Below, piece by piece: positions 36,152 to 48,642 of a stretch of DNA of 64,000 bases. The stretch is from Dugong dugon (lineage: Eukaryota; Chordata; Mammalia; Sirenia; Dugongidae). The position numbers were made by a program, and so were the translations under genes. The stretch covers positions 130,184,714 through 130,248,713 of the forward strand of contig CM057460.1 in the NCBI GenBank assembly GCA_030035585.1, in the 5' to 3' direction. The notes beneath the pieces are model-generated. The model worked only from the letters and a program-made list of their open reading frames with translations. It made no database searches and was not told where the DNA came from. Numbering within the stretch: the first letter of the stretch is position 1; every line of letters starts with the position of its first letter.

Positions 36152-36204
36152 CATCAAGGACATCATACATGAAGAAAGCAAAAGGTCATTAAAAAGACAA
36201 GAAA

Positions 36205-36989
36205 CGGTTATGAAAACTTCCTAGCCATAACCAAACACCACCAGACAGAGTCACTAGGCTTAAGGGCTTAGGACCATAGTCTCCAGGGACATCTAGGGCA
36301 ATTGGCATAACATAGTCCATAAAGGTAATGTGCTACATCCTACTTTGGTGAGTAGTGACTGGGGTCTTAAAAGCTTGTGAGCAGCCATCTAACATAAACT
36401 ATTGGTTTCTTCCCATCCGGGGCAAAGAGGAGTGAAGGAAATCAAAGTCTCAGGGAAACAATTAGTCCAAAGGACTAATAGACCACACGAACTGCAGCCT
36501 CCACTAGCCTGAGACCAGAAGAACTAAATGGTGCCTGGCTACCAATGCCTACCACTCTAATTTGGTTCACAATAGAAGGTCCTGGACAGAGTAGGAGAAA
36601 AATGTAGAATAAAATTTAAATTTATAAAAAAGACTAGACTTACTGGTCTGATAGAGACTGGTAGAACCCCCAAGACTATGGTCCTGAGACCATAGTAAAC
36701 AATAACGCTCATGAGGAATATGCTCCTCACAACAATCAACCATACCAGACCAAAAAGGCAGCATGTGCCCAAAAACAAATTTCAGAAGGCAGGAATGGAC
36801 AGGAAAGATGGGCAATGGGAAAGGGGAACTCAGGGAGAAAATGGATAGACTGCTGTCATATTGAGGGGATTGCAACTAATGTCATAAAATAAACTGTGTA
36901 TGAATTGTTCAATGGGAAACCAATTTGCTCTGTAAAGTTTCACCCAAGCCACAATAAAATGTCCAAAAGAAAAAGAAACATGAAAAAAG
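36205..36989 (+). mobile_element. 5'-truncated L1 3' end inserted in the RTE
   Basis: About 785 bp of the young L1 3' UTR ('ACTGGGGTCTTAAAAGCTTG', 'AATGGTGCCTGGCTACCAAT', ending GCTCTGTAAAGTTTCACCC then an A-rich tail with AATAAA). Flanked by AAAAAGACAAGAAA (36191-36204) and AAAAAGACAGGAAA (36990-37003), a 14-bp duplication with one difference. Confidence 0.88.
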
Positions 36990-38907
36990 AAAAAGACAGG
37001 AAAGAAAGAAAAGCCCAAAATGGATGTCAGAAGAGACTCTGAAACATGCTTTTGAATGTAGAGTAGCTAAAATGAGTGGAAGAAACGATGAGGTAAAAGA
37101 GTTGAACAGAAGATTTTAAAGGGTGGCTTGAGAAGACAAAGTAAAGTATTATAATGAAATGTGCAAAGACCTGGAGTTAGAAAACCAAAAGGGAAGAACA
37201 TGCTTGGCATTTCTCAAGCTGAAATATCTGAAGAAGAAATTCAAGTCTCGAATACCATTACTGAAGGATTCTACGGGCAAAATATTGAACAATGCCGGAA
37301 GTATCAAAAGGAGTGAATATGGAAAGAATATACAGAGTCACTGTGACAAAAAGAATTGGTTGACATTCAGCCATTTCAGGAGGTAGTATATGATCAAGAG
37401 CCGATGTTACTGAAGGAAGAAGTCCAAGCTGCACTGAAGTTACTGGTGAAAAACAAGGCTCTAGAAATTGACGGAATACCAATTGAGATGTTTCAACAAA
37501 TGAATGCAATGCTAGAAGCGCTCACTCATCTATACCAAGAAATTTGAAAGATAGCTACCTGGCTAACTTACTGGAAGAGGTCCATAGTTGTGCCCATTCC
37601 AAAGAAAGGTGATCCAACAGAATGCAGAAATTATCAAACAGTATCATTAATATCACATGCAAGTAAAATTTTGCTGAAGATAATTCAAAAATGGTTGCAG
37701 CAGTAATCGACAAGGAAGTGCCAGAAATTCAAGCCAGATTCAGAAGAGGATGTGGAATGAGGGATATCATTGCTGATGTCAAATGGATCTTGGCTGAAAG
37801 CAGAAAATACCAGAAAGATGTTTACCTGTTTTTTATTGACTATGCCAAGGCATTTGACTGTGTGAATCATAACAAATTTGTATACTATTTTTAAGAATGG
37901 GAGTCCCAAGACACTTAATTGTGCTCGTAAGAAACCTGTACATAGACCAAGAGGCAGTCGTCTGAACAGAACAAGGAGATACTGCATGGTTTATAATCAG
38001 CAAAGATGTGCATCAGGGTTTTATCCTTTCACCATACTTATTCAATCTGTATGCTGAGCAAATAAGCTGAGAAGCTAGACTATATGAAGAAGAATGCAAT
38101 ATCAGGATTTGAGGAATACTCATTAATAACCTATGATATGCAGACGACACAACCTTGCTTGCTGAAAGTGAAGAGGACTGGAAGAACTAACTGATGAATA
38201 CCAAAGACTACAGCTTTCAGTATGGATTATACCTTAACATAAAGAAAACAAAAATCCTTACAACCAGACCAATAAGCAACATCATGATAAACAGAGAAAA
38301 TATTGAAGGTGTCAAGGATTTTATTTTACTTGGATCCACAATCAATATCTATGAAAGCAGCAGTCAAGAACTCAAACGACATATTGCAGTAGGCCAATCT
38401 GCTGCAAAAAACCTCTTTAAAGTGTTAAAAACCAAAGATGTCACTTTGAGGACTAAGGTGCACCTGACCCAAGCCATGGTATTTTCAGTCACCTCATACG
38501 CATGCAAAAGCTGGACAATGAATAAGGAAGACTGAAGAATAATTGATGCCTTTTAGTTATGGTGTTGGTGAAGAATATTGAATATACCATGGACTGCCAG
38601 AAGAAAAAACAGATCTGTCTTCTAAAAGTAAAGCTAGAACGTTCCTTGGAATTGAGGATGGTGAGACTTCTCGTGTATTTTGGACATAATCATTAGGAGG
38701 GAGCAGTCCTTGGAAAAGGACATCATGCTTTGTAAAGCAGAGGGTCAGGTAAGAACAGGAAGAGTGTCGATGAGATGAATTGACACAGTGGGTGCAACAA
38801 TGTGTTCAAACAGCAACGATTGTGAGGATGGTGCATGGCCGGGCAGTGTTTCATTTTGTTGTCACCATGAGTTGGAACCGACTCAATGGCACCTGACAAC
38901 AACAATC

Positions 38908-39020
38908 TTTATGGAAGCTGACTGCCACATCCTTCTCCCACGGAGCAGCTGGTGGGTTAGAACCACCGATCTTTTGGTTAACAGCTGTTTGCTTAACCAC
39001 TGTTCCACCATAGTTCCTCA
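38908..39020 (-). mobile_element. AfroSINE head fragment, reverse
   Basis: Truncated reverse SINE abutting the RTE tail: TCTTTATGGAAGCTGACTGC, then CGGAGCAGCTGGTGGGTTAG and 'TTTGCTTAACCACTGTTCCA'. The 3' half is missing at the RTE junction. Confidence 0.72.
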
Positions 39021-39145
39021 CAAGAAATATATAGTCCTCCCAATGTCAGTGGAATCTAAAACACAAAACCAGCTTAATTAGATGTGTTTTCATAACTCTG
39101 CTCATGTTTTCATTTTTGAAGTTTTTGTTTGCTATTCAAGTGTGA

Positions 39146-39674
39146 TGTCTTAGTTATCCAGTGCTATTATAATAGAAATACCACATGTGGATGGCTTTAA
39201 CAAACAGAAATTTCTTCTCTCACAGTTTAGGAGGCTAGAAGCCCGAATTCAGGGTGCCAGTTCCAGGGGAAGGCTTTCTGTCTCTGTTGGCTCTGGGGGA
39301 AGGTCCTTGTCATCAATCTTCCCCTGATATAGGAGCTTCTGAGCACAGGGATCCCAGGTCCAAAGGATGTGCTGTTCTCCTGGCTCTTGTTTCTTCGTGG
39401 TATGAGGTCCCCCCCACCCCCGTCTCTCTGCTTTCTTCTTTCTTTCATATTTCAAAAGAGATTGACTTAAGACATAACATAATCTTGTAGGTTGAGCTCT
39501 GCCTCATTAACATAACTGCGTCTAATCCTGTCTGATTAACATCATAGTGGTAGGATGTACAGCACCTAGGAAAATCATATCAGATGACAAAATGGAAGAC
39601 AATAACACAATACTGGAAATCATGGCTTAGCCAAGTTGACACACATTTTGGGGTGACACAATTCAATCCATGAC
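39146..39674 (-). mobile_element. MaLR-like solo LTR, reverse
   Basis: Uninterrupted reverse copy, TGTCTTAGTTATCCAGTGC to 'ACACAATTCAATCCATGAC'. Same family as 15025, 30593 and 40347. Reverse ORFs inside it are incidental. Confidence 0.75.
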
Positions 39675-40341
39675 GTGGTATTCATGATTATTCAATCTCT
39701 AATCTTAGTCCTAATTTTTTTATCTTTACCAGAGTTTAAATGAAATCTGCTCATATCTGAGAATCTTCAAGCAAATGTTTATTGGTTTTATTATCCTTTT
39801 TCCCAGTCAGTAACAGAGCAGACAGTCCGGTTGCCAATCCAACAGCCGTTTCGAGTCCCTTTTATTCTTGCACTTCTCTCTTTAGGGCTGAAAATCAAGT
39901 TATTCACATCTCCAGCCTCCTTTGAAACTAGGAGTTTGCCATGTGACCCACTTCTGGCCATTGGGTCTAATAGGAAGTTTGCCTAGGAGCTTCTTAGATT
40001 TTCCTCTCTGATAATGGGAAAATGGAAAATGACGAGAATACATTTTTCCTTCCCCACCCTTCTTGCTTTTCCATATGTTGTCTCGTGAGGATATAACATT
40101 TGAAGTTGTTGTAACCAATGTATGCCTACCACAGCTAAGCCAATGCTTTGTTGAGTTGCTGAACCATCCTGGAACTATCTGTGTTGTATGACACAATTAT
40201 ATATCTTAATTGCTTAAATCTTGTTGGTTGCATAGTCTGTTATATATAACCCAAAGCATCCTATAGATATATTTATGCATTAGAATACTTAGTATTCCAT
40301 TATGTTTGCACTTGTTGATTAGAAAACATATATATGGTTAT
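39675..40341. other. Intergenic, nothing recognised
   Basis: No coding signal. 39880-40200 may be an old repeat in reverse orientation but I cannot name it. Confidence 0.45.
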
Positions 40342-40346
40342 ACTCC

Positions 40347-41347
40347 TGTTTTAGTCATCTAGTGCTGCTCTAACAGAAATACCGCAAGTGGATTGTTTTA
40401 ACAAACAGAAATTTATTATCTCACAATCCAGTAGGCTACAAGTCCAAATTCAGGGCGTCAGCTCCAGGAGAACACTTTCTCCATTGGCTCTGGAGTAAGG
40501 TCCATGTCATCAATCTTCTTTTGGTCTGGGAGCTTCTCAGTGCAGGAACCTCAGGTCCAAAGGCTGCGCTCTGCTTCCGGCACTGCTTTCTTGGTGGTGT
40601 GAGGTTCCCAGGTGTCTCTGCTTGCTTCTCTGTTTTATATCTTGTGATGGTGAAGATTGTGTGTCAACTTGGCTGGGCCATGATTCTCCGTGTTTTAATG
40701 TAATCACTCCCATGATTGAATATACTGTGAGTAGCCAATCAGATGAAAGGGAGTCTCCTTGGGGGTGTGGCCCCCATCTGTATATAAGCAGACGTTCTGG
40801 CTTTTTGCTCTCTCTGGATCCTGCGGCTGCTTCCTGTCATCTCATCTCCCGTTCTTGGGACCTGAGCTGTCAGCTTATCTGCCAAACCTGGGATTCATTT
40901 ATCTGCACAGCCTGTGAGTGGGAGACCTGCTGATCTTGGGCTTGCCAGCTTCTGCAGCTGTGTGACTTGGGGGAGGCCTCTACCCTGATCCACGGACTTG
41001 GGACATTCTAGCCTCTACAATCACGTGAGCTGTTTCCTTGATATAATCTATATATATATATATATATTTATACATTTACTGGTTTTGCTTCTCTAGAGAT
41101 CCCAGCGTAAGACATATCTCAAAAGAGATTGGATCAAGATACTATCTAATCTTGTAAACCTCATCAGTATAATCTCATCTCAGTGATAGAATTTACAACA
41201 CTAGGAGATCACATATAACCTCATCATAGTGATAGAGTTTACAACACATAAGGAAATCACATCAGATTACACAATCATACAATACTGGGAATCATGACCC
41301 AGCCAAGTTGACAGATATTTTTTGGGGACACAATTCAATCCATGACA
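40347..41347 (-). mobile_element. MaLR-like LTR, reverse, with nested LTR
   Basis: Reverse copy from TGTTTTAGTCATCTAGTGC to CACAATTCAATCCATGACA, with a perfect 5-bp target duplication ACTCC at 40342-40346 and 41348-41352. Split by a second LTR at 40643-41114. A short internal duplication around 41150-41230 is visible (ACCTCATC...GTGATAGA... repeated). Confidence 0.85.
40643..41114 (+). mobile_element. Class III LTR nested in the MaLR-like LTR (second case)
   Basis: 472 bp from 'TGTGATGGTGAAGATTGTGT' to GCGTAAGACA, with (TA)n at about 41048-41070. Perfect 5-bp target duplication TATCT at 40638-40642 and 41115-41119. Same family and orientation as 15491-16040. Confidence 0.85.
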
Positions 41348-41352
41348 ACTCC

Positions 41353-42865
41353 CTTTGTTTGTTCCCTGGAAAGATTGCTAGAAAACTGAACAGGCTCTGT
41401 AGGAACCTTGGAGAAATCTAATATTTAAATGAGAAAGGATCATTGCAATGACTCTCTATATTAAAGAGAGACATGACTAGGAATTGCTGTGCTGACGTGA
41501 ATCTGACTTTTAAACTCAAAACTTTTCTAATTCAATTCTACATTTTATATTCTTTATTTTTCAAAAAAATCACCTTTATTGAGACATAGTTCACATACTG
41601 TACAATATTTATTCCCTCTGAAAAGGATTTGCATTCTACTTTTTGGAGAGGGTGAAGACTGTCAAGTATAACCTTTCTCACCCCACCTCCTCCCACTCTG
41701 GCCAGATGTCTGTATACTCACCATTACCAAGTCCAACTCCTCCACCCTTGTTTCCTTATCTCCTTGGTCTTTATTCCACCAACAGTCTTTAATGTCTTTC
41801 CATTTGTGTAAGGAACTAACTCTAAGACTGGCCTTTCCAAAGGTGTAATACAAATAGGGTTAGGTAAGTGGTTTGGTCAGACAGCTAGAAGTCTGGCCAA
41901 GGCAAGACTGCTGACTAGACCTAGGCAGCAGGGCTTGGCAAGTTTAGGAGACAGAACAGGTTTTAATGCCTCATTTACAGGTAGCAATTAAGGTCAGAGA
42001 AGCAAACTAATTAGACTCTTAAGGAGTGTGGTCTAGAGCCACTGCCAGAAAGGACTTGTTCTTCAACTGAAGCCAGGGAACCAGGCTTTGTCATCTACAG
42101 CAGTTCAGGTATTTTCCAGTTAGCACCTCTCCCTGTTACAGCCTTCTAGATAACAGGGCGTTTGCAAAATTTTTTATTCCCCTACCCAACCCCCCAAAAA
42201 CAAAGATAAAAAATAGAAGGAAGGAATGAAGGAAGGAAAAAAGAAAAAAAAAAACAGAAAAAGGAAAAATAGAAGGAAGAAAGGAAAAACAGAACAACAA
42301 CAACAACAACAGAAAAGATACTCTGTTTTCATCTGTTCAAGAGCTTTCAGTGTCCCTGTCAGATTCAAGGCTTGGGTAGAGGATTGAGTCCCTCATGGTG
42401 GACAAATTCTTCAGAACCTTCTAATTTTATTCATAGATTTCCTCTTTCAGAATCCAACTTGAGAAAAGGACAATGAGTAAAAACAAGGACAATTTAGAGT
42501 TACTGCTGCCAACCAATGCTTCCTTATGTCCTTGTCATCTAATCTAATGTGGAAACCCTCTACTTAGGAGTGGATTAGCCGGTAACCAACGTATGCACGG
42601 GCTTACATAAAGCAAGGTACGCACGGGTTTACTTGTGCTTACTTACTAATTTGTACTGCACAATTTCACATGGGTTTCACCACATTTGTGCTTATTAGGT
42701 AATTTGTCCCTGCCTCTACTTTACCAATACTGCATTCTTGAAGGTCAACAATGGCCTCCTAAAATGCTAAATCCAATGTTGTCTTCTTAGACCTTAATTC
42801 TTTTTATTCTCAGAGCAGCATACTTTTTTTTTCCCCAAGCAACACACTTAATCAAAACCTATTCT
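41353..42865. other. Intergenic, no gene seen
   Basis: Mostly unassigned. 41549-41610 may be an inverted old L1 3' end (CCTTTATTGAGACATAGTTC). A purine-rich stretch is listed separately. Confidence 0.45.
42188..42312. repeat. Purine-rich low-complexity tract
   Basis: A/G-only run built from GGAAGGAA- and GAAAAA-type words, ending in (CAA)n at about 42291-42310. Confidence 0.85.
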
Positions 42866-42877
42866 ATGGTTCCTCAA

Positions 42878-43092
42878 ATGAGCCCTGGTGGTACAGTGGT
42901 TAAGAGCTCAGCTGCTAACTGAAAGGTCAGTGGTTCAAACACGCCAGCTGCTCTGTGGGAGGAAGACATGGCAGTTGGCTTCTGCTTCCTTAAAGATTAC
43001 AGCCTTGGAAACCCTATGCGGCAGTTCTGCTTTGTCCTGTATGTCAGTATGAGTTGAAATTGACTCAGTGGCAATGGGTTTGTTTTTTTTTA
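42878..43092 (+). mobile_element. AfroSINE, forward, full length
   Basis: tRNA-like head TGAGCCCTGGTGGTACAGTG, body with 'AAAGATTACAGCCTTGGAAA', tail ending GGCAATGGGTTTG plus T run. Perfect 12-bp duplication ATGGTTCCTCAA at 42866-42877 and 43093-43104. Confidence 0.93.
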
Positions 43093-43104
43093 ATGGTTCC
43101 TCAA

Positions 43105-44795
43105 TCCCGCTCCAAACCATCTGGCTACATGAGTTGACTGCTTGACTACTACTATTAGGTAGTTACCAACCTTTAGGTCTTGGTTCTTCTCTCTTTGCTT
43201 TCTTCGTAGTCTCTCCCATGGAAATCACTTCCCTCCTGAGGTTAAACGTTTGACTCTTCATGGATGCCTCTCGGTTTTGTATCACCAGCTTTAATATTAT
43301 TCCTGAGCTCCAATCCCATCTCTATATCTTCCACTATAGATGTCTCACGATTACTTCAAATTCAAACACGAAAATCAGCCTTAGTCTTATCTATCCAAAG
43401 TGGCTTGTTCTGTTATTTCTCTTTATTTTTACTACGTTAGTAAAATGCCATTTCCCTAGTCATCCAACCATGTTATCAGCGGCCTGTCCCCATTCTTACT
43501 CTTCTAATAGGAGCCTTCAAAACCATCTGCCTCTTCTTCCCAGGATAAAAAATTTTCTAAGAAAAATATTAAGCAAAGAAATATACCAATGCAGATACCA
43601 AACTGCATTATCTATCATAGAAAATCAGAAACATGTAAAAATACCATCTTTTTCTTTCAAATTTTATTTTTGTAAAACACAAGCTTGAGGATAATTTTTT
43701 TTTTCAGGAATATGTACAGCAAAAGTGACTTTTTTTGTACATAGCCAAATGACGTTTCTTTTCTCTATCTTTAGCTTTTAAGTTTCAGGAAACAAAAGAC
43801 ACTACTTACTGAAAATGCTTTATTGGTATGGATATACATGCTTTAATTAAAGCACTATTTACAACCTGGAGCTCTTTCTCTATGGATGCTTTTGATTCAG
43901 GAAAGCTTCTGCACATAGAATATAGAAGTCTCCTTCCAGAACACAGGAAAGGGTATGGTGGTCATTTCAATTTCTAGCTACTTCAGCTACAGAAATATGG
44001 GTTTTTAGAAAGCTGTATACTGAATTTCCCACTCAAAGAGGTTCTCTTTTTCTATCCTTTGCTATTTAGAGAATGAAAAATCAGCATGTGAAATCAGACA
44101 AACCAATTGATCCATTACTCAACCTTGCTTTCTTCTATTGTTCAGAGCTCTGTTAGGATGTTTTTCTGTGGAATTAATTTTCTATACTGTGTCCAAACTT
44201 TTATTTTAAAAAATCCAAGTGGCAGCAACTGAGCTATGTACGAAGCACTTCTCAGGAATGGCACTCTTCTTACCTTCCTCTAATATCTGATGCTATTCTC
44301 TCTGCTCATTCACATCCTAATATTTTCCAAAGATGCAGGAAAATTGAACTCTCAAACAATGCTAGTGGGAGTGTAAGTTACCATGTATTAATCTTGTGAT
44401 CCAAAGAGGCAGAAACAGAATTCAAACCAGCCTAAGGAAAGAAAGAAAAGGAAGGAAGGAAGGAAGGAAGGAAAAAGAAAGAAGAGAGGAAGGGAGGAAA
44501 AGAAGGGGGGTGAGATTTGGGGCTCACATAACTGGATAGGATGGGCATTAAACAGGACTGGACCAAGGGCTTAAATGAGGTTGTCATGACTTCTTACTCC
44601 ATATCAAAAGTAGAGCTCAGTTCTACTTTCTCTCTTTATTTCCTAAAACTCGCAGGCATCATCTACGTTCAGGAACAATGATCTTCTCACTCAAAAAGGG
44701 AAAAGTTCCCTGCTAGCTGCAGCAGAAAAATCATGGATTCTGTTGGACCCAGTCAGGTTATATGTCCATTCCTGGGCCAATTACTGTGTCCAGGG
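43105..44795. other. Intergenic, no gene seen
   Basis: Contains a 142-codon ORF (43260-43688) without recognisable similarity; its composition looks like an old repeat in non-coding DNA rather than a gene. Purine simple repeat at 44433-44508. Confidence 0.45.
44433..44508. repeat. (GGAA)n-like simple repeat
   Basis: Short run of GGAA words (about 44452-44472) grading into mixed GA-rich sequence; the ends are irregular. Confidence 0.88.
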
Positions 44796-44799
44796 AACC

Positions 44800-45048
44800 T
44801 GAGGTGAGGTAGTATAGCCTCCTGGTTAAAGGCGTGTGTTCAGGTGTGGGACATCCTGGGCTTAAATCTCAATTTTGGAAGTTACCAACTGTGTGATCTT
44901 GGGCAAGTTACTTACCTTTACTGTTTCAGTTTGCTCATCTGTAACCCAGGAATAATAATAGCATCCTCCTCCAAGGATTATTGTGAGGATTACATTTTCT
45001 GTGAAATACCCAGAATAATCTCTGGCATGCAGAATATATTCCATAAAT
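44800..45048 (+). repeat. MIR SINE, nearly complete
   Basis: Head GGTAGTATAGCCTCCTGGTT, then GTGTGATCTTGGGCAAGTTA, TGCTCATCTGTAACCCAGGA, 'GATTATTGTGAGGATTACAT' and the tail 'ATATTCCATAAATATTAGG'. Confidence 0.88.
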
Positions 45049-45063
45049 ATTAGGATTATTTTT

Positions 45064-45265
45064 TTCTTTTTATTATGCTTTAAGTGAAAATTTACAGTTC
45101 AAGTCAGTTTCTCATACAAAAAATTTAAACACACATTGTTATGTGACCCTAGTTGTTCTCCCTATAATGTGACAGCACACTCCTCCTTTCCACCCCAGAT
45201 TTTCCGGGTCCGTTCAACCAGCTCTGTCGCTTTCTGCCTTCTCATTTCACCTCTGGACAGGAGCT
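45064..45265 (-). mobile_element. 5'-truncated L1 3' end, reverse
   Basis: About 200 bp of young L1 3' end in reverse ('ATTATGCTTTAAGTGAAAAT' to CCTCTGGACAGGAGCT). Perfect 15-bp duplication ATTAGGATTATTTTT at 45049-45063 and 45266-45280, formed from the tail of the adjacent MIR. Confidence 0.93.
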
Positions 45266-45281
45266 ATTAGGATTATTTTTA

Positions 45282-46254
45282 TTGGCCACATGTCCATCCT
45301 TGTGGTTTGAAGGGGGCCCAGTTATGAGGTATTGGTGGAGATGCACCATGGTATACGAAGTGCTAGGCAACCAAGATAGCCATTAAATACCTTTCTGAAA
45401 GGCAACTTGAAAATATTTATTAAAAATCTTAAAAATTTACATACTCATTGCGTGCTATGCAGCTGTGTAAGATTTTAGAAATCTTTGAAAATTAATTGAC
45501 AGATACTCAGGTTTGACATGCTTAGACTCGTTTAGTTTATTGCAGGGTAGTCATGGTAAGGCACATAAGTAAGCCCTCACAACATTCATTTAGAACCAGG
45601 GACTCAGAATTAACAATTAAAATTATGATGTTGTTCAATGGTTAGAGTCCAGATCTTTAGACTTCAGGATTTTTTACCTTTACTGAGCAGTCTCGGAAGG
45701 AAGGCTTAACCACAGCTTGAACTCTGTGGAGGTCTTTTGCAGCTAGAGTCCAAGGTCAGCTGTGGTGGACAGAATCTCTACTCCATCTCTACCTTCTCTC
45801 AGTGAATGAGCAGAAATTTAGAGTTCACCTGTGTGATTTTTCACCTCGGCTGTAACAACAAGGGCCAGTGTGATGTCAAAGACTAGTATGTCTTTTCTCC
45901 AGGGTTACAGAATAGCCAAACAAGGCATCTTCTCTTCAAGGTTAGAGATTAGGGAGATTGTTGTGTGACAGCGTGCCAGGTCAAAGTGAACTTAAATGTT
46001 GTTTACATTCTTTATGTGCTTCATGTTTATGTACTTCACATTTCTATGTCTAAGTTCAGAAATCTTCTGAATAACTTTCTTGTGACTTACAGGTTTCTAA
46101 TGACTTAATGTTAGAAAGCCTCACAAAAGCAGACATATTTCTAAGTTCATATCATGAGTGCTTATACATATGAAAGCATAATTGTGTTCTATACCTTATG
46201 GGATTTGGGACCACTATAGAAACATACAGTAGTATGTACATATATTGGATTACT
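45282..46254. other. Intergenic, nothing recognised
   Basis: Unique-looking, no coding ORF or assignable repeat. Confidence 0.5.
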
Positions 46255-46806
46255 GTGCAATCACTGGGAAAATCTGTGGCAAAAGTCCTCTTTAAAGTGT
46301 TCAAAAGAAAAGATGTCACTTTGAGGACTAAGATGCACCTGACCCAAGCCATGGTATTTTCAGTTGCCTCATATGCTTGCAAAATGAATAAGGAATGCTT
46401 GACAATGAATAAGGAAAACCGAAGAACTGATGCCTTTGAATTACGGTGTCGGCGAAGAACACGGAGTATACCATGGACTGCCAGAAGAACAAACAAATCT
46501 GTTCTGGAAGAAGTACAACCAGAATGCTTCTTAGAAGCAAGGATGGCGAGACTCCATCCCACATACTTTGGACATGTTATTAGGAGGGGCCAGTCCTTGG
46601 AGAAGGACATCATGCTCGGTAAAGCAGAGGGTCAGTGAAAAAGAGGAAGACCCTCAATCAGATGGATTGACACAGTGGCTGCAACAATGGGCTCAAGCAA
46701 AGCAATGATTGTGAGGATGGCGCAGGACTGGGCAGTGTTTCGTTCTGTTGTCCATAGGGTCGCTATGAGGTGGAACCGACTCAATGGCACCTAACAAGAA
46801 TAACCA
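46255..46806 (+). mobile_element. 5'-truncated RTE 3' end
   Basis: RTE C-terminal coding remnant in frame as part of 46198-46638 ('SVAKVLFKVFKRKDVTLRT', 'EVQPECFLEARMARLHPTY') ending CAATGGCACCTAACAAGAAT. A small internal duplication around AATGAATAAGGA (46386-46412) adds a few residues. Not functional alone. Confidence 0.88.
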
Positions 46807-47637
46807 ACAAGCAGTCATTAAAAATGATGCTATAGAAATGTATTTATTTATAGGCCAAAATGTTCACAATAAATTGTTGCATACAAAACAGGTTATAAAA
46901 TAGTCTGTATTCTCTGATCCCATAATTTTTGGTAAAAAGTATGTATAAAATACACAGAAAAAATCTGTTAATAGTGGTTACCTCTGAGTGATGAGATTTG
47001 AATTATTATTTTCATTTTCTGTTTATTTTCTGATTTTCAGCAATGAACATATTTAATGTACATTAAAAAAATTAAAATGAGCAAATATATTCTATCATTA
47101 TCAAAGTCCTGTTTCAGACAGTATTCACTGATCACTCTCTTCTTTCTGAAAACTGTTCTTCCTCCTTCCACTTGTAAAACAGGTAACATTAATTTTGTTT
47201 TAAAATTCACAATTTACATATTTATTACTGCCCTTCATATCTATTTTATTCTCTTCATTTGCTTTCCTGTTATCTCTACATTTGTTATAGTTATCATATG
47301 TTTCTTTTATATCAGAAATTTGATTTTCAGCCATTTCTATTTCTTACTCCAATTCATTAATGTTGTAAAATGTTTTTTTCAATTTGTTTCTTTAGTTCTT
47401 CAATCTCCATTTTCTTCTTATTTTATTATGCATCTTTGAGGTCTCTTAATTGAATTTGTGTTATTATATTACAGTGAAAGTTCCAAAGGAAATTTTCTTC
47501 TTTTAGGGGAGCTAAGTTTTCTTCTTTTTGGAGTTTTGCTTGCAAGGTTTCTTTTCCTTTTTCTCTCTCCCACTCTTCATCCTCCCTTTCTTTCTTCCTC
47601 CAGTACATAGGCAGTGTATCATAATCTTTAAAACTGA
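46807..47637. other. Intergenic AT-rich
   Basis: No gene. The 127-codon ORF at 47056 is low-complexity Phe/Ile-rich translation of T-rich DNA. 46980-47080 resembles a diverged L1-type 3' sequence. Confidence 0.45.
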
Positions 47638-47641
47638 TACC

Positions 47642-48260
47642 TGTTGTAGGGGAAAAACAAAGTTTAGTAAAGTAAAAAGGAAGTTTTATTTGGCATATAT
47701 TCAAAACAACAAAAGTGGGAAGCGGACAAGCATGCTGCCAGAGCTAGAATGTCTGCCCGAATCCAAAGAATATCACAGAATAGGCAAGAATAGGTAAATG
47801 GACAAGCATTTTGCCACAGCCATGTCTGCCGGAGTCCCAAGAACAGTTACAGAGCCATCAGTATATATCAACGTCACAAAATGGGTAGAATCATTGAAAG
47901 CATCACTTTTTCACTGATTGGCTAGAAACTGTAATTTTACATTCTGAATCATCTTTCTTAACAATCACTGGTACGGGTTTCAGTAACCAAAGTCCCGAGG
48001 GTCTTCATTGGTCCAACAAATTCCTATTCACTAAATGCTAATAGAAAAAGATAAGAGTGGGAAGTCTTTTGTGTTCTGTTTGATGGGCTTTTGTGAAAAC
48101 TTTCTTAAGATGTTTTCCAAGATTATTTTAGCTATTGCCTTTATACCTCAGGGCCCAGTTGATGTGTCCTTGTGAGCCCTTGTGAGCCCAGTTCCAGCTG
48201 GGTCACATTCTCTATGCTCAAGGAGAGGGAATAATAACTCCAATATTATTTCCTAAATCA
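47642..48260 (-). mobile_element. Solo LTR 1 of a clustered ERV1-like family
   Basis: 619 bp TG...CA unit. On the minus strand it has a CCAAT-type box (complement of CTGATTGGCT at about 47920) and a poly(A) signal (complement of TTTATT near 47686), so transcription would run leftward. Flanked by TACC (47638-47641 and 48261-48264), a 4-bp duplication typical of gammaretrovirus-like ERVs. Contains two copies of a ~73-bp internal repeat starting near 47717. Confidence 0.75.
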
Positions 48261-48264
48261 TACC

Positions 48265-48430
48265 TCTACCCCTTACTAATTGTATGACCTTGGGCAAGTT
48301 ACTTTACTATTCTGTCCCTCAGTTTCCTTGTTTGTGCAATGGGGGAAAATAATAGACATCAGCCTCTTAGGGCTGGCATGAGGATTAAATGAATCAGTAA
48401 ATGTAAAATGCTTAGGCTAGTACTTTGTGT
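48265..48430 (+). repeat. MIR SINE
   Basis: 'GTATGACCTTGGGCAAGTTA', CCCTCAGTTTCCTTGTTTG, 'GGCATGAGGATTAAATGAAT' in MIR order, starting just beyond the LTR target duplication. Confidence 0.8.
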
Positions 48431-48642
48431 ACTAAAAAACCAATTGATATTAACAATTATAATGATTGCATGGTTGACTTTTCTTTTCAATGTGTCCATG
48501 GTATTTAACTGGTATCTAAACTGCTGGACTTCTGCCCATGTCAGAGTTTAGGGATATTGTAACATTTTTGTAATCTACTCTTAAAGTGTTCCCTGATACT
48601 TACTAGGCTTCTAATCCCATTTTCATGGGAACTATCATTGGA

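Larger units (their letters stand above)
34846..38907 (+). mobile_element. RTE LINE, forward, long, defective and twice interrupted
   Basis: Starts in the RTE 5' UTR ('TGGCAGTCTACTTCTGAAAA') and ends CAATGGCACCTGACAACAAC. An upstream ORF piece 34887-35120 precedes the longest endonuclease piece, 35117-35701 (194 aa: 'GISELKWTGIGHSESDNH', 'ALIITGDWNAKGRNKEG', 'WTSPDGIHRN'). RT remnants run 37356-38160 ('YLFFIDYAKAFDCVNHNKF'; the YADD region near 38140 has a stop just before it). C-terminal remnants run 38194-38535. Inserts at 35957-36151 and 36205-36989 split it. Inactive. Confidence 0.9.

Noticed and set aside
43260..43688. 142-codon ORF, possible novel gene
   Set aside because: No domain, no CpG promoter, no splice context and a low-complexity composition; more likely old repeat or random ORF.
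46152..46613. 153-codon reverse ORF
   Set aside because: Antisense shadow of the RTE 3' coding remnant, as also seen opposite the other RTE copies.
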